Part shown: piece by piece, positions 1 to 5,238 of the stretch
How positions within the stretch are numbered: the stretch's first letter is position 1
Layout: each line of letters opens with the position of its first letter
NCBI GenBank assembly: GCA_902494545.1
Contig: CABUTP010000076.1
Span: forward strand, 1-7,182
Reading direction: 5' to 3'
DNA from: an uncultured Collinsella sp.
Lineage (GTDB): Bacteria; Actinomycetota; Coriobacteriia; Coriobacteriales; Coriobacteriaceae
Length of the DNA stretch: 7,182 nt
The notes under the pieces: model-generated
Database searches by the model: none
What the model saw: the letters and a program-made list of their open reading frames with translations, nothing else
What the model was told of the DNA's origin: nothing
Made by a program: the position numbers and the translations under genes

Positions 1-1920
1 ACTATCGAGCGGATTGGAGCCCGCGGCATCGCGCGCGCCGACAAGTGCCTCAAACGAGGATGCCGGGGCAGATGGCCCCGGTTCGGGCGCAGGCGCGCTC
101 ACCACGACGGGCTCGGGCTCGGCGCCGGCAGGCACGTCGGCAACACCGGCTGCGCGCAGCTCTTCTAGGCTCTCGAGCGTACCCTCGATATCCTCGTGCG
201 TCTCCTCAAATTCGGCGGCGACGCCCAGGAATTCCTGGATGTTCTCAGCACGGCTCTCGGACTCCATGGTGCCCTCGGCGCGAAACGCCTGCAGCAAGCC
301 CGTCTTATCGACGATCATCTCGACGACGTCCTTGAGCTCGCCGTCCATGCGGCGACCCTCGCGTACCAGCGACACAAAGCTCGACAGGCCGTTGCGCACC
401 TTGGCGCTAAACATACCGGTCTCGGCGCACGCGATCTCACAGGCCTGGAAGAACGAGCAGCGGTTGTCGCGCGCCAGCTGCTCGATCTTTTGGATCGAGG
501 TGGAACCAATGCCGCGGCGGGGTGTGTTGATGACGCGCTTGACACTCATCTCGTCGGCCGGGTTCACGATCATCTTAAGGTAGGCCATGACGTCGCGGAT
601 CTCGGCACGGTCGAAGAATCGCGTACCGCCCACGATCTTGTAGGGCACGCCCGCGCGCAGGAACATATCTTCGAGGATACGCGACTGGGCGTTGGTGCGA
701 TAGAACACGGCGATGTCGTCGTAGCTCGTGCCTTTGGCATGCAGCTTCTCGATCTCGCCGGCAATCCAGCGGCCCTCGTCGCGCTCGTCGCTCGCCTGGA
801 AGGCCTGGATCTTCTCGCCATCGCCCTCGGCCGTAAACAGGCGCTTGTCCTTGCGCTGCGAGTTGTGGCGTACCACGGCGTTGGCGGCGTTCAGGATATG
901 ACCCGTAGAGCGGTAGTTCTGCTCCAGCTTGACGGTCTTGCAGTCTTTAAAGTCCTTCTCAAAGTCCAGGATGTTGGTGATGTCGGCGCCGCGCCAGCTA
1001 TAAATGGACTGGTCATCGTCGCCCACGACCATGAGGTTTTGGTACTTGGCGGCCAGCAGGTTGGCGATTTCGTACTGGACGTGGTTGGTGTCCTGATACT
1101 CGTCGACGCTAATGTAGCGGAAGCGCTCTTGGTACTTATCGAGCACCTCGGGACGGGTGCGCAGCAGCTCGAGCGCGCGCACGAGCAGGTCGTCGAAGTC
1201 CATCGCATTGGCGGCGCGCAGGCGGCGCTCCAGCTCCAGGTAGACTTGCGCGGCCTTTTTGTCGTTGGGGCTATCGGCGGATTTGAGCATGTCCTCGGGC
1301 CCGATCATGGCGTTTTTAGCCGAGCTGATCTTGCTGCGGATCATGTTGATGGGGAACTGCTTTTGCTCAATGCCGAGCGCCTGCATAATGTCGCGCACCA
1401 TGCGCTTTGAGTCGTCATCATCGTAGATGGTGAACTGACCGGTGTAGCCCAGCAGATCGGCGTCCTCGCGCAGCATGCGCACGCACATGGCGTGGAAGGT
1501 GCACACCCACATGCCGCGGGTGCCACTGGGGATGAGCGCTGCCAGACGCTCGCGCATCTCGGCCGCGGCCTTGTTGGTAAACGTAATGGCAAGAACCTGC
1601 CAAGGCTTAACACCCAGGTCGCCGAGCATATGTGCGATGCGGAAGGTCAAGACGCGGGTCTTGCCCGAGCCGGCGCCGGCGAGCACCAGCAACGGGCCCT
1701 CGGTGGACAGGACCGCCTCGCGCTGGGCGGGATTAAGGCTGTCGATGTCGACGAGCGGTTTGGCGGGCTTGGACGCCGGCGCGGGAGCGTCGTAGATGTC
1801 GAGCGGAACGAGCTCGGGCTCCGGCGCAGCGGGGGCGGTGTATGCATCGAGCGGCACGGATTCCGGCGTGGGCGGCACGGGCACCGCGGCGTTCTTTTCC
1901 CAGGGCAAGGGCTGGGTCAT
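1..1920 (-). CDS. pcrA: UvrD/PcrA-type superfamily 1 ATP-dependent DNA helicase, 3' end outside the window
   Basis: Predicted cytoplasmic 3'-5' DNA helicase of the UvrD/PcrA/Rep family, which acts in excision repair and in clearing replication forks and RecA filaments. The reading frame is open from ATG at 1920 to the left edge (640 codons, no stop). Visible motifs in order: Q-motif region LNPAQREAV (62-70), Walker A GAGSGKT (82-88), TFTNKAAAEMRER (motif Ia), Walker B VDEYQDTN (272-279), motif III GDDDQSIYSWRGA (300-312), motif IV QNYRST (334-339), then YRTNAQSR near 406. Motifs V and VI would lie beyond the window. GAGGAG sits about 7 bases before the ATG and supports this start. Two oddities: the Q motif is preceded by about 60 residues rich in Pro/Ala, where PcrA proteins normally have about 10, and the last 50 visible residues become a Pro/Ala/Glu linker. 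The family is certain. PcrA versus UvrD or a paralogue is not settled from this part. Confidence 0.93.
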   Translation of the reverse strand, partial: MTQPLPWEKNAAVPVPPTPESVPLDAYTAPAAPEPELVPLDIYDAPAPASKPAKPLVDIDSLNPAQREAVLSTEGPLLVLAGAGSGKTRVLTFRIAHMLGDLGVKPWQVLAITFTNKAAAEMRERLAALIPSGTRGMWVCTFHAMCVRMLREDADLLGYTGQFTIYDDDDSKRMVRDIMQALGIEQKQFPINMIRSKISSAKNAMIGPEDMLKSADSPNDKKAAQVYLELERRLRAANAMDFDDLLVRALELLRTRPEVLDKYQERFRYISVDEYQDTNHVQYEIANLLAAKYQNLMVVGDDDQSIYSWRGADITNILDFEKDFKDCKTVKLEQNYRSTGHILNAANAVVRHNSQRKDKRLFTAEGDGEKIQAFQASDERDEGRWIAGEIEKLHAKGTSYDDIAVFYRTNAQSRILEDMFLRAGVPYKIVGGTRFFDRAEIRDVMAYLKMIVNPADEMSVKRVINTPRRGIGSTSIQKIEQLARDNRCSFFQACEIACAETGMFSAKVRNGLSSFVSLVREGRRMDGELKDVVEMIVDKTGLLQAFRAEGTMESESRAENIQEFLGVAAEFEETHEDIEGTLESLEELRAAGVADVPAGAEPEPVVVSAPAPEPGPSAPASSFEALVGARDAAGSNPLDS

Positions 1921-1925
1921 GGGCG

Positions 1926-1932
1926 ACTCCTC
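1926..1932 (-). promoter_or_regulatory. Shine-Dalgarno of the helicase gene
   Basis: The minus strand reads GAGGAGT, ending 5 bases before the ATG at 1920. It is the only good ribosome-binding site near the 5' end of the frame, and it fixes the start upstream of the Pro/Ala-rich extension, so the extension is probably translated. Confidence 0.75.
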
Positions 1933-1981
1933 ATCTGACGGACGGCGCGCCTGCGGGCGGCGCCATAGTTTGAGCCGTACC

Positions 1982-2012
1982 AGTATACCGAGCCGCGCGG
2001 ACACCGACGCAA
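1982..2012 (-). promoter_or_regulatory. Candidate sigma-70-type promoter of the helicase gene
   Basis: On the minus strand TATACT (1982-1987) resembles a -10 box. TTGCGT (2007-2012) lies 19 bases upstream as a possible -35, a spacer longer than the ideal 17. Transcription would start near 1975 and give a leader of about 55 bases. The match is by eye and only moderate. The intrinsic terminator at 2133-2174 separates this site from uppP, which supports independent transcription. Confidence 0.4.
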
Positions 2013-2132
2013 ATCACACCACGACTCCGTGCGCGATCGTCAGGCCCGCCCCAGCGGATTTGGCGCAATGGGGGGGCCACCGATGTCATGGCAACGGTAG
2101 CGAGCGACGGCCAGAGCGAACAAATTGGCATG

Positions 2133-2174
2133 AAAAGAGGGCGGCATAGACCTTTTGGTCATGCCACCCTCTTT
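2133..2174 (-). terminator. Long-stem intrinsic terminator downstream of uppP
   Basis: Arms 2134-2152 and 2157-2174 form an 18-bp stem around a four-base loop. On the minus strand the loop is AAAA, with one G-U pair and one bulged base. TTTTC follows the stem on the minus strand. It lies 45 bases after the uppP stop codon, as expected for the end of that transcript. The U-tract is short (four), so efficiency is uncertain. The plus-strand reading is also hairpin-forming, but no gene ends there from that side. Confidence 0.8.
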
Positions 2175-2218
2175 GAATAACAAGTTGTCGCTCTGGTCGC
2201 CGCGCAGCGTCAACCAAG

Positions 2219-3193
2219 TTACAGGCCGAGCATAGGCTCCAGGACAAAGAAGTACGCGAGCACCACGATGCCCAGAATGATGCGGTAGACGCCGAAGCAC
2301 TTGAAGTCATGACGGCGAACGAAGCCCATAAGCCACTTGATGGCAATGAGCGACACCACAAAGGCGACGACGCAGCCCACGCCCAGGATGGCGATTTCGT
2401 TGGTGCCGAACGTACCGCCCTTAATAAAGTACTTGACCAGCTTGAGCGCACTCGCACCAAACATGACGGGAATGGCCAGGAAGAACGTGAACTTAGACGC
2501 CACCGAGCGCGTGCAGCCCAGCAGCAGGCCACCGATGATCGTGGAGCCGGAGCGCGATGTGCCCGGAATCAGCGAAAGCACCTGGAAGCAACCGATACCC
2601 AGCGCGGTCTTCCAGCTCAGATCCTCGAGCGTAGTGATGGAGCCAAAGTCAAGGTTATCGTCATCGTCTGAAGCGGCAGCCGCAGCGGGCGCGGCAAAAT
2701 GCGCACCGGCGGGGCGTCCGCCCACCACCACGGCACGCGAACCAAACGAACCGGCAAGAGCAGCCTGGTCGCGCTTGTTCGCGCGCCAGTTCTCGATCAC
2801 GATAAACAGCACGCCGTACACAATGAGCGCCAGCGCCACGACGGGAGCATTGTAGAAATGCTCCTCCATCCAGTCGTTGAGCGGCAGACCGATCGCCGCG
2901 GCGGGAATGCAGCCGAGCACAATCTTGCCCCACAGCACCCAGGTGTCGCGACGGCCCTCCTTGCCCTTGCTGGGAGAAAACGGGTTGAGGTCGTAGAAGA
3001 ACAAAACGCAGACGGCCAAAATGGCGCCAAGCTGAATCACGACCAGGAACATATTCCAGAACGTCTCGCTCACGTTCATCTTGACGAACTCGTCCACCAA
3101 GATCATGTGACCGGTCGACGAAACAGGCAGCCATTCGGTGATGCCCTCGACCAGGCCCATGAAGGCAGATTTTAGAAGCTCAATGATATCCAA
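2219..3193 (-). CDS. uppP: Undecaprenyl-diphosphatase (UppP/BacA), with an unusual hydrophilic insertion
   Basis: Integral membrane phosphatase that converts undecaprenyl pyrophosphate to undecaprenyl phosphate, recycling the lipid carrier for peptidoglycan and other wall polymers. Overproduction of family members gives bacitracin resistance. The 324-residue product has the family signature: E16 and E20 in VEGITEWLPVSSTGH with H29, and PGTSRSGST (210-218) with R214; these correspond to the E/H/R active-site residues of the E. coli enzyme. Several hydrophobic segments follow the family pattern. I chose TTG at 3193: it gives the usual short N-terminal helix (DIIELLKSAFMG), with GAGGGGG five bases upstream. 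The frame stays open to 3442, but that extension would overlap usp and shows no family similarity. Usual length is about 265-280 residues; the excess is an Ala/Gly-rich stretch ending in DDDD, roughly residues 141-186. The gene appears monocistronic, with a terminator at 2133-2174. Confidence 0.95.
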   Translation of the reverse strand: MDIIELLKSAFMGLVEGITEWLPVSSTGHMILVDEFVKMNVSETFWNMFLVVIQLGAILAVCVLFFYDLNPFSPSKGKEGRRDTWVLWGKIVLGCIPAAAIGLPLNDWMEEHFYNAPVVALALIVYGVLFIVIENWRANKRDQAALAGSFGSRAVVVGGRPAGAHFAAPAAAAASDDDDNLDFGSITTLEDLSWKTALGIGCFQVLSLIPGTSRSGSTIIGGLLLGCTRSVASKFTFFLAIPVMFGASALKLVKYFIKGGTFGTNEIAILGVGCVVAFVVSLIAIKWLMGFVRRHDFKCFGVYRIILGIVVLAYFFVLEPMLGL

Positions 3194-3196
3194 AGG

Positions 3197-3206
3197 GACC
3201 CCCTCG
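3197..3206 (-). promoter_or_regulatory. Shine-Dalgarno that selects the TTG start of uppP
   Basis: The minus strand reads GAGGGGG followed by TCCCT and then TTG. A strong purine-rich site with correct spacing before a non-ATG codon is the main evidence for the TTG start. The next in-frame ATG, at codon 12, would cut off the first conserved helix. Confidence 0.65.
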
Positions 3207-3253
3207 TTAGACACCCGCCGATATTGTTCTGCGGACGGTGCGGGCGATGTCCC

Positions 3254-3259
3254 ATTATC
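3254..3259 (-). promoter_or_regulatory. Weak -10 candidate for uppP
   Basis: GATAAT on the minus strand resembles a -10 element and would give a leader of about 54 bases before the TTG start. No recognisable -35 lies 16-18 bases upstream (that stretch is GC-rich, GCGCAG), and there is no extended TG motif. This is only the best candidate in the interval. Confidence 0.28.
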
Positions 3260-3330
3260 AACCGTTGGCGGCGCGCCTGCGCCTACCCTTACCAAAAAAC
3301 TCGCCCGTTCACAGAATTGCGAGCGGTCAA

Positions 3331-3351
3331 ACCCAAATCCTTGGGTATAAC
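3331..3351 (+). promoter_or_regulatory. Inverted repeat overlapping a -10 candidate upstream of usp
   Basis: ACCCAA (3331-3336) and TTGGGT (3341-3346) form a perfect 6-bp inverted repeat around four bases. TATAAC (3346-3351) overlaps its right edge by one base and could be the -10 box of usp, giving a leader of about 80 bases. No good -35 is seen at 16-18 bases. The dyad could be an operator. GGGTAT inside it resembles the -10 of actinobacterial SigF/SigB-type promoters, but the matching upstream GTTT element is absent at the right distance. Confidence 0.33.
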
Positions 3352-3428
3352 TGCAACAAGATAAAGTGTCCGGCGGCCACGCATCCGCGCCCGCCCGATG
3401 CACGAGCCCCACGCCCGTGCGATAGACC

Positions 3429-3435
3429 AAGGAGG
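3429..3435 (+). promoter_or_regulatory. Consensus Shine-Dalgarno of usp
   Basis: AAGGAGG followed by AAACC and the ATG at 3441. It is a near-perfect anti-16S match with ideal spacing, suggests strong translation, and confirms the start. Confidence 0.88.
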
Positions 3436-3440
3436 AAACC

Positions 3441-3878
3441 ATGAACGAGGGCTACACCAAGGTATTTGTTTCGCTCGACGGTACTGAGCAGCAGGATTTT
3501 GTGCTCGCACGCGCCATCAAGGTCGCCGCGAACAACGGCGCCAAGCTGATTATCGGCCACGTTATCGATTCCACGGCACTCGAGAGCGCTGGTTCCTATC
3601 CGGTCGATCTGGTCAACGGACTGGAGGAGGCATTTAAGAACTCCATCGCCAAGCAGCTCGAAGAGGCCAAGGCCAATCCCGATATTCCCGAGGTCGAGGT
3701 CATGATTCGCGCCGGCCGTATTCGCGAGACGCTCAAGGACGAGATGCTCGACGTGGTCAAGCCCGACCTGGTGCTCTGCGGCGCACGCGGCCTGTCCTCG
3801 ATCAAGTATGCGCTCCTGGGTTCGATTTCGACGTTCCTGCTACGCAACACCGACTGCGACATCTTGGTCGTGAAGTAG
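3441..3878 (+). CDS. Universal stress protein, UspA family, ATP-binding type
   Basis: Small cytoplasmic alpha/beta (Rossmann-like) protein of 145 residues, the normal length for a single-domain UspA protein. It opens with a beta strand ending in a conserved Asp (VFVSLDG, D13). Near the C-terminus it has the complete nucleotide-binding pattern G-x2-G-x9-G-S: G114, G117, G127, S128. It therefore belongs to the ATP-binding branch (MJ0577-like) rather than the non-binding UspA branch. The terminal strand DILVVK is typical. Members usually form dimers and are induced by starvation, oxygen or envelope stress, but the exact role here cannot be read from sequence. It is the only plus-strand gene in the window, divergent from uppP and convergent with the histidine kinase, with its own terminator at 4024-4055, so it is probably transcribed alone. 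Confidence 0.94.
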   Translation: MNEGYTKVFVSLDGTEQQDFVLARAIKVAANNGAKLIIGHVIDSTALESAGSYPVDLVNGLEEAFKNSIAKQLEEAKANPDIPEVEVMIRAGRIRETLKDEMLDVVKPDLVLCGARGLSSIKYALLGSISTFLLRNTDCDILVVK

Positions 3879-3891
3879 CGTTGCTCCCACC

Positions 3892-3982
3892 GGCCGCGGG
3901 GCCTGCGGGTTTCCACGGGCACGTCCTCGCCGCGTTGCGGCTGCGGGATGTGCCCTTAGGAAACCCCTCCCGGCCCGCGGCC
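3892..3982. repeat. 91-nt nested imperfect palindrome downstream of usp
   Basis: Nested complementary arms seen directly: GGCCGCGGGGCC at 3892-3903 with GGCCCGCGGCC at 3972-3982 (one extra G); GGGTTTCC (3907-3914) with GGAAACCC (3959-3966); GGGCAC (3917-3922) with GTGCCC (3950-3955); GCCGC (3929-3933) with GCGGC (3937-3941) around a GTT loop. It begins 14 bases after the usp stop codon and ends 42 bases before the terminator stem. Transcribed in either direction it would form a long, very stable hairpin. It could protect the usp mRNA 3' end or be a dispersed REP-like palindrome. No T-run follows, so it is not itself a classical terminator. Confidence 0.85.
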
Positions 3983-4023
3983 TTCGCAGCCTTACTTCAA
4001 CGAGTTGTCTGATGGAAAAATAG

Positions 4024-4055
4024 CGTGCCGCCCCATTTGGGGCGGCACGTTTTTT
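4024..4055 (+). terminator. Perfect intrinsic terminator of usp, possibly bidirectional
   Basis: CGTGCCGCCCC (4024-4034), loop ATTT, GGGGCGGCACG (4039-4049), then six T residues: an uninterrupted 11-bp GC-rich stem. On the minus strand the same stem is followed two bases later by a run of five T, so it may also stop transcripts from the convergent histidine-kinase operon, whose stop codon is at 4186. Confidence 0.95.
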
Positions 4056-4070
4056 ATGGCACGTTTTCGT

Positions 4071-4096
4071 TATGGGAGATTCATTTGAGTCCCATA
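4071..4096. repeat. 7-bp inverted repeat between convergent genes
   Basis: TATGGGA (4071-4077) and TCCCATA (4090-4096) are perfect complements separated by 12 bases. The element ends five bases before the first copy of the 17-bp direct repeat. Its function is unknown; it could be a small hairpin in the kinase 3' UTR or part of a compound protein-binding region. Confidence 0.55.
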
Positions 4097-4101
4097 GCTG
4101 T

Positions 4102-4157
4102 GTTCACGTTCGGGAACATAGCGCCAGTTGCCTTAGCTAAGTTCACGTTCGGGAACA
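4102..4157. repeat. Two copies of a 17-bp dyad-symmetric direct repeat
   Basis: GTTCACGTTCGGGAACA occurs identically at 4102-4118 and 4141-4157, 39 bases apart start to start. Each copy is itself close to palindromic (GTTC...GAAC ends, CG/CG inside). The similarity extends outward: TAGCT lies two bases before both copies and AGC lies one base after both. The shape is that of paired operator sites for a dimeric DNA-binding protein, yet it lies between two convergent genes with no obvious promoter. The binding protein is unknown. Confidence 0.8.
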
Positions 4158-4159
4158 CA

Positions 4160-4181
4160 GCCGTCCGCACCGCAAGACGGC
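4160..4181 (-). other. Small hairpin just after the histidine-kinase stop codon
   Basis: GCCGTC (4160-4165) and GACGGC (4176-4181) form a 6-bp stem with a 10-base loop, 4 bases past the stop codon of the kinase gene on the minus strand. There is no T-run, so it is at most a weak or factor-dependent terminator or a 3'-end stabiliser. Confidence 0.4.
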
Positions 4182-4185
4182 CCGG

Positions 4186-5229
4186 CTACTCAAAGTATTG
4201 GAATTTGTTGGTTGAGAAGGCAAACGTGACGACAAATCCTTCGCCGGAGTCGGATGTTGCGGTGACGTCGATGCCCATCTTGGAGCACAGGCGCGCCACC
4301 AGGTAGAGGCCGATACCCGTTGCGCGCTTGGTGGTGCGGCCGTTGTCGCCGGTAAAACCCTTCTCGAACACGCGCGGCAGGTCGGCCGCGCTCACGCCGC
4401 AGCCGTTGTCCGCGACGGTGAGCTCGATGCGTTCGCTCGCCAGGCCCTCATCCAGCAACGCGCCCGAAAACACGATCTTCGCGCCGTCCTCGCGCGCGTA
4501 TTTAATGCTGTTCTGGATGAGCTGCCCCAAAATAAACTCGAGCCACTTCTCGTCGGTAAAGACCTCAAAGTCGAGGTTCTCGCACACCGGTGCCACGTGC
4601 GCCGCGATGAGCTCACGCGCGTTGGCTTTAATCGCGCCCGTCACCAAGGTCTTGAGACCCCAGCGGCGAATCAGGTAGTCGCGCTCCACGACTTCCGAGC
4701 GCGCGTAGTACAGCGCCTGGTCGATATAGCGCTCCACGCGAGCCAGCTCGCGACCCAGGTCATCCACACGCGACAGGTCGTCTTCGCTGCCATCAAGGTT
4801 TTCCAAAATCAGGTGAGCCGCCGCCAGAGGCAGCTTGGCCTCGTGGACCCAGCTCTCGATATAGTCGCGATAGTCATCGGTCTGGCGCCGACCTTCGGCA
4901 ACCTCGTCACAGGCGGCTTTGCCCACCCGGCGCAAGACCTCGTACTCGAGCTCGCCCTCGGCATAGGTCGGGCATTGCACCATCTCCTGCACCCATGCGG
5001 GGCTCTCCAGTTCCTCGGCCGCCCGCTCCAGCTGGCGCAGAAAACGACGACGGCGCGCGTATTCGATCACGATGCCGAGCATACCAAAGATAAAGGACAC
5101 GCCGACCGCCACGACCACGATAGATGTCGAAGCACCGGCGACCGTCAGTACAAAGCAGCTCAGTAGCACGCCGCACGTCCACACGGCGACGGGAAGCAGC
5201 GCATCTTTAAAGAACTTGGCAAACGACAT
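4186..5229 (-). CDS. Sensor histidine kinase, intramembrane-sensing (BceS-like) type
   Basis: Membrane histidine kinase of 347 residues, close to the usual length of BceS-type kinases. Two adjacent membrane segments (about 12-33 and 34-55) leave almost no extracellular loop, the hallmark of intramembrane-sensing kinases that often answer to a partner transporter or membrane damage. A short linker leads to the H-box SWVHEAKLPL (phosphoacceptor H129). The ATPase domain has the N-box QLIQNSIKYA (N240), G1 DNGCG (274-278), F-box FEKGFTG (288-294) and G2 GIGLYL (305-310), so it looks catalytically complete. The residue four after the His is Leu, where HisKA kinases usually have Thr/Asn needed for phosphatase action. 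ATG at 5229 lies 9 bases after the regulator stop, with GGGG as a weak Shine-Dalgarno overlapping that stop, suggesting translational coupling. The cognate signal, possibly a cell-wall antibiotic, is inferred from family only. Confidence 0.92.
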   Translation of the reverse strand: MSFAKFFKDALLPVAVWTCGVLLSCFVLTVAGASTSIVVVAVGVSFIFGMLGIVIEYARRRRFLRQLERAAEELESPAWVQEMVQCPTYAEGELEYEVLRRVGKAACDEVAEGRRQTDDYRDYIESWVHEAKLPLAAAHLILENLDGSEDDLSRVDDLGRELARVERYIDQALYYARSEVVERDYLIRRWGLKTLVTGAIKANARELIAAHVAPVCENLDFEVFTDEKWLEFILGQLIQNSIKYAREDGAKIVFSGALLDEGLASERIELTVADNGCGVSAADLPRVFEKGFTGDNGRTTKRATGIGLYLVARLCSKMGIDVTATSDSGEGFVVTFAFSTNKFQYFE

Positions 5230-5238
5230 AGCCGGCCC

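Noticed and set aside
196..1410. A 404-codon open frame on the plus strand
   Set aside because: It lies wholly antisense to the helicase gene, which shows all expected motifs. Its product is a monotonous Val/Leu/Ala/His/Asp mix with no recognisable domain, as expected of a mirror frame in GC-rich coding DNA.
1931..2300. Small minus-strand open frames between uppP and the helicase gene
   Set aside because: They run through the uppP 3' end, the terminator hairpin or the promoter region, have no convincing ribosome-binding site and resemble no protein.
3194..3442. N-terminal extension of UppP to an upstream ATG at 3442
   Set aside because: It would overlap the usp start and add 83 residues without family similarity, and a strong Shine-Dalgarno precedes the TTG that gives the conserved N-terminus.
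3892..3982. Intrinsic terminator of usp
   Set aside because: No T-run follows the stem and a textbook terminator lies just downstream at 4024-4055, so another role is more likely.
4102..4157. CRISPR array
   Set aside because: Only two repeats of 17 bp with a 22-bp gap, no further units, and no cas gene nearby.
4102..4157. LexA/SOS boxes
   Set aside because: LexA boxes in Gram-positive bacteria have the order CGAAC-N4-GTTCG; here the half-sites are reversed (GTTC...GAAC) and are not upstream of an SOS gene.
4597..5166. A 189-codon open frame on the plus strand
   Set aside because: Antisense to the histidine kinase, with no ribosome-binding site or domain; a composition artefact.
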